Below are positions 39,688 through 49,964 of a stretch of 64,000 nt of DNA, one piece after another. Made by a program: the position numbers and the translations under genes. Below the pieces are notes generated by a model, which searched no databases, was not told the origin of the DNA, and saw only the letters and a list, made by a program, of their open reading frames with translations. Source of the stretch: Acestrorhynchus altus. Its lineage: Eukaryota > Chordata > Actinopteri > Characiformes > Acestrorhynchidae. Position 1 is the first letter of the stretch, and every line of letters begins with the position of its first letter. The stretch lies in contig CM067504.1 of NCBI GenBank assembly GCA_034509495.1, positions 5,652,442 to 5,716,441 of the forward strand, given 5' to 3'.

Positions 39688-40138
39688 CAGTTTACTTTGT
39701 TCCATTAAATTAGGAACAAAAATGAACTTCCATGAGATGCACTTGTACAGGGTTTCTCAATCTGTTGGCCAGGGACCACCAGCATTCTCTAATGATCCCC
39801 CAGCCTATTCTCAGGGGCAGACAGTAGCAAAAAAGCTATAGCTGAATGTTATATCAGTCTTTATCTTAAACATATGAATCATTTAAATAAACTGATGAAT
39901 GAAATTTCATTTTTGATATTCTGTGTGATTAATCGGTTAATTCACTGCTGAAAAATATACTCATGATTTACTTTTGGTTTTTAGGCAGAGATTTTTTTTT
40001 CCAGTCAGTGCCTCCACAGGAGTAAGCGCCCTTCCGGAAATGCCTCAAACAAAACAGGACGTGACAGAGATCCAGTGGGACCTTGCCTGGATGGAGATGT
40101 CCAATTTGCTGGATAAGCAGCACTACCCTGGCAGCTGA
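36673..40138 (+). CDS. predicted type I membrane protein, unrecognised (6 exons)
   Basis: Exons: 36673-36703, 36969-37004, 37630-37785, 37871-37912, 37995-38076, 39985-40138. Total 501 nt, 166 aa plus stop. All introns have GT-AG ends with matching phases: 1,1,1,1,2. Order: a signal peptide (MKSWSLIVVIVLSSLVKHG); a short Cys-free ectodomain of about 70 residues with four N-glycosylation sequons (NGT, NVT, and NST twice); a hydrophobic transmembrane span (VWVVCAFVIILLLVPVILLL); and a cytoplasmic tail with DVTEIQWDLAWMEMSNLLDK. Phase-1 introns round the ectodomain are typical of small immune or adhesion receptors, but there is no Ig fold or Cys pair, and I do not recognise a family. The last intron holds a Tc1-like element carrying a near-copy of exon 6. 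An alternative last exon inside it (38368-38533) would also stay in frame. Confidence 0.6.
37016..37090. repeat. (CA)n microsatellite
   Basis: About 37 CA units, starting 11 bp after the donor of exon 2 of the membrane-protein gene. Confidence 0.98.
37398..37580. mobile_element. MITE of the TATAGAACC family
   Basis: AAAGGGTTCTACAGTAAAGA at the left and ACACAGAACCCTTTTCAATA at the right are imperfect inverse ends, in intron 2 of the membrane-protein gene. Confidence 0.5.
38368..38533 (+). pseudogene. possible alternative last exon (6A) or captured exon copy
   Basis: If the CATACAG acceptor at 38361-38367 is used, exon 5 (phase 2) joins in frame and reads to TAG at 38531-38533. The encoded tail shares QTKQDVTEIQWDLAWMEMSN with exon 6B and then diverges (KQHLSVMRTK). 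The acceptor lacks a pyrimidine tract and is transposon-derived, so use in vivo is doubtful. Confidence 0.4.
38690..38880 (+). mobile_element. LINE/SINE 3' tail nested in the Tc1-like element
   Basis: Contains CTCATCTGTTTCAGGAGTAT and CACTCTGGATAAGAGCGTCT then GCTAAATGCTGTAAATA, a tail shared by several teleost SINE and LINE families. Confidence 0.65.
38938..39686 (+). mobile_element. LINE ORF2 C-terminal fragment (Rex1/CR1-like) with (ATT)n tail
   Basis: The frame at 38908-39348 reads AYFHLRNINRLRPSLS, LVTSRLDYCYSLLYGLP, LQLVQNSAARIITRTP and LQQLHWLPIKFRIEYKIL. This is the characteristic region after the reverse transcriptase in CR1/L2/Rex1-type LINEs. It is frameshifted near 39330 and continues with GSRAFSRSAPQLWNSLS, then ends in about 15 ATT units. 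It is 5'-truncated, as usual for LINE insertions. Confidence 0.88.
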
Positions 40139-40895
40139 CCAGCCTGTGACACATTTGGCTCTTACTAAAAAACTCACAGAACAACACTGTGCAAACTCTG
40201 TTTGGTGGACTTGATACTCAGATAGAGCTGACATTATTAGACTCTGTGTTTTTGCCTCTACAAAAAAGGCAATTTAAAGATGACTTTCCGATCTCTCTGC
40301 ATGCATATTTATTGTTTATAGCAAAATTACATTTTATTGCTTTATTACATTTTTTTTTTCTGTTCACATCTGCAAACACGCCATATTGATTTCAATGTCG
40401 AGCACCTGAATAAGCTTGGTGCAATCAGTGTACAGACTAGAACTGCATTCCATTCCATAGGGTACTCAAGCAGTGCCCTTGTATTCCCAACACAGTCATC
40501 ATGTGATACCATCTAAGGGAACTTCAGGGGTTAAAATTGTTGGGAATCATTGGGAATGCCCTACAACCTCATGACATAAACAACGTTTTCACTGTGGCAA
40601 TCACCACAATCTTTGACCACTCCATTGCTTTCTAAACTAATGAGCAAACTAATAAACTGCAGCAATACATCACATTCTGTATATAATATGGGAATAAATG
40701 TTAATTTATGGACATATAATATGTTCTTGTCATGTTTAGATGTTGTACTGCTTGCAGTGAGTGCCAGCTATTAAATCGCCAAGATGGCTTGTGTGTAAAA
40801 TCACTACTCAGAACAGTTCTGGAGGCAGCTCTGCCTCAGAGGCAGAACAAACACATTTGGCTCAGAGTAGTTAGGATGATCAGTAGAATGAGATG
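40139..40895. other. 3' flank of the membrane-protein gene
   Basis: No further exon is recognised. An AATAAA at 40693-40698 could serve as poly(A) signal for exon 6B, giving a 3' UTR of about 0.55 kb. Confidence 0.35.
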
Positions 40896-40914
40896 TGCCT
40901 GAGCTCAACTTTCA

Positions 40915-41020
40915 GTGTCATGGCAAAGGCTGCGAATACTCATGTCCATTGTATTTTGGGGTTTTTATTTGGAATAAATTTGCAAAGATTTCAAAAAATC
41001 TTTTCTCACTTTGTCTCCCT
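40915..41020. mobile_element. Tc1-like right-end fragment
   Basis: GGCTGCGAATACTCATG and AAATTTGCAAAGATTTCAAA, then TTTTCTCACTTTGTCTC. This corresponds to the right part of the element at 9405-10032. Confidence 0.55.
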
Positions 41021-41023
41021 TTT

Positions 41024-41166
41024 CCAAACGGTTCTATATAGAACCCTCTACAACACATTCTCCATCAATCTTATGATTTCATGGTGCCAAGAACCCTTTA
41101 ATCATGCAAAGGGTTCTTTAAATGTTCAGGGATCTATATAGAACCATTTCCTTTACTGAACAACCC
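41024..41166. mobile_element. MITE of the TATAGAACC family
   Basis: ACGGTTCTATATAGAACCCTC at the left and GATCTATATAGAACCATTT at the right, with several internal GAACC/GGTTC inversions. Confidence 0.6.
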
Positions 41167-41338
41167 TTATTTGTAAGTATGATGGTTACTGTTTCTCTAA
41201 CTTTCTCTAAATGTCTTTAGCTGAACAGACTAGCATATCATAATCTTTTTAACCTGAACAGCAATATTTTATAGTCAACACTGATTCCAGGCGAGTCAGT
41301 AGTGAGTGTGCAGTGTAATGCACTACAAAATACTGCTA

Positions 41339-41352
41339 ACACTAGAGGGCAG
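41339..41352 (+). promoter_or_regulatory. CTCF-like motif, plus orientation
   Basis: ACACTAGAGGGCAG matches 13 of 14 positions of CCASYAGRKGGCRS. Confidence 0.45.
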
Positions 41353-41561
41353 ACGTGACTTGTTAGACTGACCTCTGGCTGTTCATGGCTGGCCTTGATG
41401 CATCAGTCAATGAAGATGTAACGGGTGGACGTTACTGTGACTCCACCGGCCTCAACTGGCCATAATTCTGATATCAATTCTTACAGTGTGTTTGAGTGTC
41501 TCAATTAAAGTCATTTCTCTTATTCTTCTGCATTTACATCATGCTTTAGAGTATTATACCA

Positions 41562-41737
41562 ATGTTTCTCAACCCTAGTCCTGGAGGCACCCCTGTCCTG
41601 CATGTTTTACACACCCTGCAACCCTGACAGGATGTGCCAATGAGCAGATCTATTGAATAAATTGGTGTGGTGTGAGCAGGGGAAGCTTCACAATATGCAG
41701 GGTAGGGGTGCCCCCAGGACCAGGGTTGAGAAACACT
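41562..41737. mobile_element. hAT-type MITE
   Basis: TIRs GTTTCTCAACCCTAGTCCTG and its inverse CAGGACCAGGGTTGAGAAAC, about 175 bp end to end. This is a common palindromic element of teleosts. Confidence 0.8.
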
Positions 41738-42138
41738 GATCATTGGTTTAAAACATTAAAAAAATGTTAGGAATAAAGGGAAAGCAGTGGATGAGAAAAC
41801 CCTGAGGTGATGAACATGCACCTATATTGCTCTCTCTTTCTTTAACCTGTTTCTGACTGCTGCTGGTACCTCTCTCCTCTTTCACATATCTGTAATTACA
41901 GCAGTGGGCAGCCATATTTCATTTCCCCTCCTTCCTCCTCTCTCTCTCCTGTGCTGGAAGGCGAGTTGTGATCGAGTGTATGCATTTTTTTTTTGAAGCA
42001 CAGTTCATTGCCTGCAGTGAACTGTCTTTATGAGTGAATCTCTCTTGAGTGCACATTCACACACCCTTTGAATGCAAGAGCAAGTAAAACAGTATGCTTT
42101 CTGAAACTGCTGATCAGGTGTTGAACTGGTGCTGAACT

Positions 42139-42139
<1 letters not shown>

Positions 42140-42221
<82 letters not shown>

Positions 42222-42243
42222 GTGTGTCCGTGTGTGTGTGTGT
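42140..42243. repeat. (TG)n microsatellite
   Basis: About 50 TG units with two substitutions near the right end. Confidence 0.98.
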
Positions 42244-42299
42244 AGCATTGGATATTGCCCACAAATATATGACATAGGATTAGGAACACAAAAATAAAC

Positions 42300-44335
42300 A
42301 CATCAATTTACAATGAATACTGTTTAAATTTGTTCAGTTCCACCAGCAACCCATTAGGTGTACTTTACAAAAGGATTGATCGCCCTGCTGGCACTCACTG
42401 ACCTCCGGTGTTGAAATGTGGATGAAAAAATATCAGATGTTGCTTCAGCATGGAAAAAAACAACAACAAAATGCTGAGTATCAGTTATAAATTGATAAAA
42501 CTGAAACATTGTAACAATGTTGAAACAATATTGCCAAAACAACATCAAGCCACCTTTCAAAATCAAGAGGTGTTTTAACATTGATAAATCCTCGACCGTG
42601 ATGTTGATTCAACAACAGTTATTGATTCAATACAGTATTTATATTCTAAATATAATGTCATTATTTATTTAGAATATGTCTCAGGATTTGATTGCAACTT
42701 TTGAAACACAAGATATTCAATATAATCATTGAGAGGAGGTCTCTGTGTCCATGAGGATTTCGTCTGGGCACTCTGCTTTCCGTCCACCTCCCAAAAAAGA
42801 TGGTATGTCAATTGTCCATGCTCAAATGTCCCTAGGTATGAGTGGTTTCTTTTCCACTGGTTGCAGACCATTAGACTGGTTGCGGTTTCTTTTTCCATTT
42901 GCTTCGTTGCTAAATCAGGGCCAGGAAGCACACAGTGTCTCGTAATAATGTGACTGTTTACTCTTGAGGTTTTTTTTTTCTCATGCATTAAAAGAAGACT
43001 AACACAGCTATAAGCCTTCCCATTGAGTGGTTCTTTGACCCCAAGTAAGGTTAGCTAAGGTCCGAACATGTGTGTGGTACCTACTCCCCATTATGTCCAC
43101 TGTAGTACATGCAATGGACTGCCACCCTGTCCATGCGGTAATCCTTCCAGAACTCGAGATCTGGACTTCACAGATAGTTACATGCCATTTCTAGGATTTG
43201 TATCTCAGGATCAGAGTAACCTACCAACATGATACATATATCATAACAAACTGACAGTATCTAACAGTTATCACACCATGAAATGAGGAATTATCAGTGA
43301 GAATCAGCAAATATCACTTGTTTCCGAATGAAATAAATCTTAGTGCCAAATGAGCTTCCAGTGCATGTTTACTGCTCTGTCCACCTGGAAATACTGCATA
43401 CAGACTCTGCATACCCTGCATAAGGGCTGTTTGCACTCTTTTTTTGGTCACACAAAGTTCAAATTTCAGAATAAAAGCCCCAATAAGGTATAAAACTGAT
43501 ACACATATAACAAAAAATCTAAACATGACAAATTACTCATCAAAAGTCATGTATTCTTTAGTCCTTATAAGCCAAAAAAAATGTAGGTGCAAGTAAATTG
43601 TTGATCATAACATGGTTAAATTCATATAACTATCTAAATTTTGATTATATTGACCAAAAGGAACAATATCTGGCACGTGTGACTGTCCGATACGTACATC
43701 ACACTATGAAAACATCCTGTAAAATTGGCCTAGAGTTCTAAAGGTTAGATAGTGACTCTGTGAAGATGGGTGGATTTAAAATGGACATTTTTATACATTT
43801 CATCAGTTTCTGTAATTATAGAAGAGAGATGTCTGTAATAATGAAATTCAGGTCACAGACACAACTATGACACATTGATCTGAATTGTTTCACAATTGTT
43901 TTAGTTTAATGAAATAATGTCTCCCTGGGAAATGATCATCAGTATCTACCTGATGGTCCTGTCAGCAGCAGAATCAGTCTAATGGCCAGCATGGAAAGTC
44001 TTAACCTTCTGCTTTATTTCCCTCATTTAAACAACACCCACTCAAAGGCAGATTTAATATGTATTGTATCCATGGTAACGTCTGGGCACCATGTGCACAT
44101 AAACATTTGAGAAGAGCATGGAAAAAAACGAAGTGCCATCAGCAAGCTGGAGGCAGACTGTTCTGACGTTTGCTCTTGACCTCAGTCTGTGTCATGAAGC
44201 ACCTCCAGAGCTTAAAATGAAATTGAAGAGTTACACTCAGATACAGGTGTCAAGAGACTGCTCAGTCTGCTTTATTTCTCACTGAGACTTTCCAGAGAAT
44301 CGCGGGTAATAATTGTATAAGGTCAGGAACAGGCT
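42300..44335. other. non-genic region
   Basis: No exon recognised. 42360-42640 contains several inverse TTGAT/ATCAA and GTTGAA motifs, suggesting an old MITE. 43085-43150 (ACATGCAATGGACTGCCACC) resembles an L2-type LINE tail. The minus-strand frame at 42665-42988 has no recognisable domain. Confidence 0.35.
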
Positions 44336-44339
44336 GACA

Positions 44340-44363
44340 GGGGGAGGGGGGGGGGGGGGGGGG
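44340..44363. repeat. poly-G tract
   Basis: A run of G with one A near the start (GGGGGAGG then about 16 G). Its length in the assembly may be unreliable. Confidence 0.9.
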
Positions 44364-44924
44364 TTTAAGTAAGTCTTCTTGAATAATGAATTAAAACTGT
44401 TGTCTTTGCTGGAGCTGTCATCTCCTGCCTTATCAGAATTTTGTAACTTTGATTGCCGTTTTATATGTGAATCAGTGTCGTGATGAATTTACAATCATTA
44501 CAGATTACATTACAGATAAACCCACTTTTTCCATCCTTTATTGAAGATCCCTTCAGGAATGCTTTTGTCCTCAAACCTACTTAAATATTTAGAGCTGCCC
44601 TCAGACCTAAAGCTTCAGGACTGCATTTGTCCTCAGACCAAAGCTGGTCATTTGACAATTTAAAAATGATGTTCTTAAGGCATTTTAGTTGCGTTTAACA
44701 TTGTATCCTGGATCAGCACTCCTGCACCTGCAGAAATGTGGGAAGGCCCGGATCTTATTACTGCATCTTGGTCTCCAAATGCTGACACCAATTGCCAGTT
44801 TCCATAGTTACCTGTAGGTGTTCTCAGAATTTCACCCTCTATAAGCAGCCATACATATCACTTATGTCCATTAAAGGTGGGTATTCTATATACAGTTCCT
44901 CTGACTGACATTCACTGAAATCCA

Positions 44925-45050
44925 GGGGGAGGAGGGGGTGAGAGAGGAAGAGAATGAGGAGAGAGACGGACAGAGGAGAGAACCTGGAGCAAGCAAAGAA
45001 AGAGAAGAAGGTGGCGAGAGAGACAAAGAGGAGGGCAAGAAAGAACAGGG
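44925..45050. repeat. polypurine tract
   Basis: Nearly pure A/G on the plus strand for over 100 bp (GAGGAAGAGAATGAGGAGAG and similar). It creates Ser/Leu/Pro-rich minus-strand frames without coding meaning. Confidence 0.8.
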
Positions 45051-45516
45051 TGTTACAACGTTTAGGGTCAGGCTGTAACCGAAAATGAGGGCAGAGTCTC
45101 TCCCCAGGCTCTTTGTCAGACCAAACACCAGAGAATACAGCTGAACAATACTGAAAAAAAATAATTGACATTGGTGATGGTGTTGAGTACCCATCACCAA
45201 TGTTCCCTCCTGTAAACTAACATAGACTTCACCGATGCAATTATATCTTTATGGAAATTATATGTAAATCAAAGGGATCAAATGCACGGCTTCTCATTCA
45301 GAATATTAAAATCAAAGGTGTCTATGGTTGGTCTTTGATACCGAAAACTATTAGGTGGTGTTTATCAATAAGACAACATCAGCAGTGTCTGATTAACTCA
45401 AATTGCTCATCTCACTGCACAGACTTTGTGCAGTCACAGATAGATGTTTTTCCAGGTTGTCAAAGAGTACAACCCTAAATGTCTATCTAGACCTGTGTTT
45501 GCCATCTCCACTCTTT

Positions 45517-45785
45517 GGAGCTGCTGTGGTTTGGTGGTTAGGGAATCATTTAGGGAACCTTGTGAAGGTCTTGTGAAGGTCGCTGGTTTGAATCCCTGAA
45601 CTGACAGGACATGGCTGCAGTGTTTGAACTCCCCTTTGAGCTACTCTCTGGGCGCTAAGGATAGGGCTGTCCACTGCTCCGGGCATTTGTGCTCACTGTG
45701 TGAATTCACTAGTGCATATGTGTGTGTATCACTGTGTGATGTAAAATGGGGTCTAATTCCCATGTGTAAATAACACAGTGGGTCA
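45517..45785 (+). mobile_element. tRNA-derived-type SINE
   Basis: The head GTGGTTTGGTGGTTAGGGA (A-box-like) and GGTCGCTGGTTTGAATCCC (B-box-like) are followed by a body shared with the copies at 18695 and 32113. The best-preserved copy in the window. Confidence 0.75.
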
Positions 45786-45866
45786 AATGAGTATAATTAC
45801 TACTGAAACTGTGCCATGTTCACTATATAGTGCACTACATTGTAACAATCCCACAATGCACCTGAA

Positions 45867-46135
45867 AAGGGGGATAAAGTGAATAGTGACAGAAAGAAAG
45901 ATTGGGGGAGATAGGAGAAGGATATAGGTAGAAGAGGAAATGAGAGAAATTGAAAGAAGAGGATGGAGAGATGAGGGAATAAGAGAAGAACGCAGATGGA
46001 GATGGACAGAAAGGACTGAGATTGGCAGAGTGTAAAAAGAGGAGGGAAAGAATAAAGAGAAAGAACAGGAGAGGGAAAAAGGAAGAAAGAGTGATGAGAT
46101 GAAGAGGGAAAGATAGAAAGTAGGGGTGAGGGACA
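45867..46135. repeat. polypurine tract
   Basis: About 270 bp of A/G-rich plus strand (GAAAGAAAGATTGGGGGAGA, GGAGGGAAAGAATAAAGAGA). The long minus-strand frames here are pyrimidine-codon artefacts. Confidence 0.8.
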
Positions 46136-46179
46136 CAGAGAATAATGGACTCCGTGTGTGTGTGTGTATTTGTCTCTCT

Positions 46180-46450
46180 CATGCTAATTTCATCTCTCTC
46201 TTTTGCATGTAAATAATTGGAGGCAGCTGGTGGGTGACAGTGAACCAGCTGTGTGTGAGTGAGGGGGTCTCTCGGTTTTAGCCCCCCTGCCTGGCTCTCT
46301 CTCTGATAATTGGCACTTTAAGCAGGGCACCTTGTAGAGTGAGGTCAAAGGCCAAGTTGTTGTCAGGCCAAGATTTTCAGCCGGAGAAACAGTAAATGTG
46401 GCCCCTAATGTCACCGACTCTCATTTAGTGCCACCTGCACTTTGGAGCAA
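46180..46450. other. candidate conserved non-coding element
   Basis: Non-repetitive, with even base composition. It carries GCATGTAAATAATTGG (POU/homeodomain-like), two CAGCTG E-boxes and AGGTCAAAGG at 46342-46351 (nuclear-receptor-like). Function is inference. Confidence 0.3.
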
Positions 46451-47800
46451 CTGGACCAATGAAGTGGAAAGTATTTGCAAAAGAATCAGATCTGTACTGA
46501 TATAGGACACAGTGGTGCATCTAAGACATCTGAATGTCTAGTCCTTCATTCCACGTGCTGCCTCTGAGGCAGCAGCCCTGAATCAAAAAGAGAGTGAGCC
46601 CTACATGCCCAAGTGTAGGGGTTTTTAACTCTTCCCACCTTACGGCCCACCTGTTTATATCTAGAGAGTGTAACGACCCACACGAAAACAAACAACTTTT
46701 TATGCAAAATTGTTTTTGCTATTTATTTCTCAAGTGTGGACACTGACAATATGTGAATTAGGGCTTGAAAACTGTCCCAAATGTCCCTCACAAAAATACG
46801 CAGGAAAGATGTGTTTCTAACATCACATGACACATCTAGTCACAAAATGACTTTTTTAAAATTATGTCTAAAAGCTGTCTCTTTGTGTCAGACCCACGTT
46901 GACAATTCATCTATTTATGCTATCAAAGCATATTTAATGTAGTTATTTTTTTTTCCATTTTCCATTTTTTCAGACTTGTGGTTAAAACTGCCTTTATTAG
47001 TTCACTATGGACTGCTCATTCCCCCGAAGATGAGAGGGTTTCACAACCCACTGGTGAGATCTGCTCTAGTGTACTGCACCAGTTGAAAGATTTATGGATG
47101 TGGGGCAAAGCCTGGACGTGGGGGGTCTGGGGCAGGGTTCCTTCAGGATACATAAAAAACCCTCAGAATTGTTTAGAGTAGCACAGAGTAGATCTGTGTC
47201 TTTATAGTTAACATTAGACAAAGATTTAAATGCTCTACATCAGCTCCATCAAGCCTCGTTAGACTCTTCCAGACGGATCCATTTGTGTGACTGACTTTGT
47301 CTAAAGAAGACTGCAAAGGTAAGAGGGGACACAAAACTCTTAATAGACTTAAACCCTGCTTACTGAGGTCTCAACTATGTTTGTTCCTAAAACGAATTAT
47401 CTGAAATAATTTGGATGTTATTCTTCTAGCTTTCCTGAGTCTGTTTAATGTGGTACAGATCCTCCAGCATTTGTTCCAGTGTTCTGTTTGTTTGTTCTGT
47501 TGAGCTAGTTTGCTGAACTGGCACACACTCGGATTAATTGCTTATAAATGCCTCGGATCACATCAGTAAACTGTACAGTGAGCAACTCAGAATATGTTTT
47601 ATATTATGTATTGTGTCCCAGTTAAGCTACTAAAACAAACAAAAAAAAAATCTACCTATGACTATTCCTGACACAGCAGATTAATATGTTTATAAGTTTA
47701 GTTTGCAAAGGCAGTTAAAACTCAAACTGAACTGAGTGTAGAGAATGAGTTTTATGTGAAATATGAAGGTAATTCTGTCCCAAACGAAGTTAGAATAGAA
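46451..47800. other. non-genic region
   Basis: No exon recognised. The 67-codon frame at 46978-47181 has no domain. No repeat family identified. Confidence 0.3.
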
Positions 47801-47802
47801 AA

Positions 47803-47807
<5 letters not shown>

Positions 47808-47859
<52 letters not shown>
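47808..47859. repeat. (TG)n microsatellite
   Basis: About 26 TG units followed by a short TA run. Confidence 0.97.
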
Positions 47860-47868
<9 letters not shown>

Positions 47869-48436
47869 AAACATGGTAGGTGAAATGTAGGTACTCATAG
47901 ATACATCTCTTCCATGAATATACCTTCAATACTTTTGTAATTTTAGTGCATAATAGTACCTTAAAAGATGATTGCAAAAATGGATTCAGTTGTTTTGAAT
48001 TATTTTAATAGGGGTGGGCAGTTCATAGATATACACACACATTTAGAACCCCTTATGACTCTAATCTTGCCCATGTTGGTTATTTTGTTTGTTTATTAGC
48101 ATCGACTGTGTAAATTCGTCATACACTCTGCATTTCTTATATACCATCATATCAACAGTCACACCAATGGCAACAGAAAAGCACAGATTGAAATTCAGCA
48201 CTGTGTAATTCAGACTTTCATTCAGTCTGATTTAAAGCTCGCTATAAACTCATGATTACGGAGGAGATTAAATAACTGCTACTATGAACTTGTTCCCCAT
48301 TCAGAAGAGCACAGCACTCAGCCAGCATACTTCATGTCTCTCTCTCTCTAACATGAAAACAGTCCATTAATAAATAATAATATTAATAAGAAAAAAGCCT
48401 AGTTAGGGCTCATTTATCAAATCTACAAAACATGAA

Positions 48437-48612
48437 TTGACCCAGGGCTGTCAAACCGGGACGGAAACGGGTTTTCATTCTAACCAACCAGCAGCAACAC
48501 TCTCCAGCACTTTCACTCTCCTGATCAATTATTCAGCCAGTCTTCAAACAACAGATCATTTGAGCTTCCAGTTGGATGGAATGAAAACCTGTAGCCACCT
48601 GTAGCTGGCCTG
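48437..48612. mobile_element. hAT-type MITE or related repeat
   Basis: GGAAACGGGTTTTCATTCTA and GGAATGAAAACCTGTAGCCA are inverse-type ends round CAACCAGCAGCAACACTCTC. This layout is common among teleost interspersed repeats. Confidence 0.5.
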
Positions 48613-48812
48613 TTTCTGACCTGGTTTTAAACCAGTGAATAAACCAGTCTTTACAGTAATAGGAGCCAGTTTGTTTTTTTGGACTTCTCAGTACTGGTTA
48701 GTGTCAAGATGTGTAGATCAGTGCCTTTTTATTACTGAGTTTTGACACCCAACCCTCCTGCTGAGCAACTAGAATCTATTTACAATAATTATGAGCATTC
48801 ATTTAGCCTAGC

Positions 48813-48815
<3 letters not shown>

Positions 48816-48874
<59 letters not shown>
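48816..48874. repeat. (CA)n microsatellite
   Basis: About 29 CA units. Confidence 0.97.
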
Positions 48875-48877
<3 letters not shown>

Positions 48878-48929
48878 TATTTCTTAGATTATGTCAGCAC
48901 TAAACTAATGCTCATGCAAATGAATCTTT

Positions 48930-49190
48930 ATGATCACTCGGAATTAAACACCTACATCGTAAGCTTATTGTTGTTGTCTGTTGAATCATCTCGGGTGACA
49001 TATTATGTGTAGGGAATTCATTAAACTGTGAAGTGTGTTGGTCCTTCAGGAGTAGAATTGGAGAGCCTTGCTGTAGCTCACCGAGAGAGAATCATAAATG
49101 GAAATTGTTTTCTGTTGGATGTTTCACATCTCATTTTCCCAGAAGCCCTTATAAGCCTAAAAGAGGACCACATGGCTGGTAAGTGAAGAT
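48930..49190. other. non-repetitive island, possible regulatory element
   Basis: No coding signal or repeat match. It includes AATCATAAATGG and CCCTTATAAGCC (CArG-like). Weak evidence. Confidence 0.2.
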
Positions 49191-49435
49191 AGCCAAGATT
49201 GCAGCAGGCCATAAAACCACCAAATCACCATAAAAGGCTGACCAACACCTCGGGAGTCTCATTTCCTGCAGGATGTCTCTCTCTTCTTCTGCATCTATTA
49301 CCTGCTCTATGGAGAACTCTGTGGTCCTCCAGCTTTTACACTTTCACTTCACACCCTGTCTCTACTTCACCTGTGATGGGACGATTTCAGGTCTCCAGTG
49401 AGGAGCTGTTTGCTTTAACAGAATGTGTTTCTTAG

Positions 49436-49503
<68 letters not shown>
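49436..49503. repeat. (TG)n(AG)n microsatellite
   Basis: About 29 TG units, then five AG units. Confidence 0.97.
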
Positions 49504-49504
<1 letters not shown>

Positions 49505-49964
49505 CTTAATGATGTTATAACGAAGGCATCCAGGAGAAGGGTGTGCTGCTGTGCTGCTTGAGAATTGGAGAATTGCTGGAGAGTCCTGGCATGGAGAGGT
49601 TGCCATGGCAATCTTTATGCTAGAGTAGGTGGAAGTGAGAGAGTTGTGGTTAAACCTAGAGGCTAAGAGTGAAACTGCCACTGTATCACCATTTCCTACT
49701 CCCCTCGGCCCTCTCCCAGCCTGCGGAGTGTGTCCAACAGTGAGAGTTTGTGATGCACTCCAGATCTTGCATATGGCTTCCACTCAGGAGGCCTCAGCCC
49801 TGGCAGTGAAAAGCCCCTGCTCATGAACTCACTCTACTAGAACCAAAGACACTAGTCACAGATGGGATACATCTCAGTAATGTAGCTGTAACACACGTGT
49901 TCACTCTCACAATCAAGTCATATCTATTGGTTTCAATCAGACTATCTTCATTTCTGCATGGCCA

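Noticed and set aside
42005..42301. Poly(His-Thr) open frames
   Set aside because: Translation of the reverse strand of a (TG)n microsatellite.
44839..45200. Overlapping minus-strand frames with Ser/Leu/Phe-rich products resembling a membrane protein
   Set aside because: They are the complement of a polypurine tract; two frames are open at once, with no start context or splice structure.
45517..45600. tRNA-like A and B boxes
   Set aside because: The box-like motifs head a dispersed repeat with three copies in the window, and no cloverleaf could be drawn. This is a SINE, not a functional tRNA gene.
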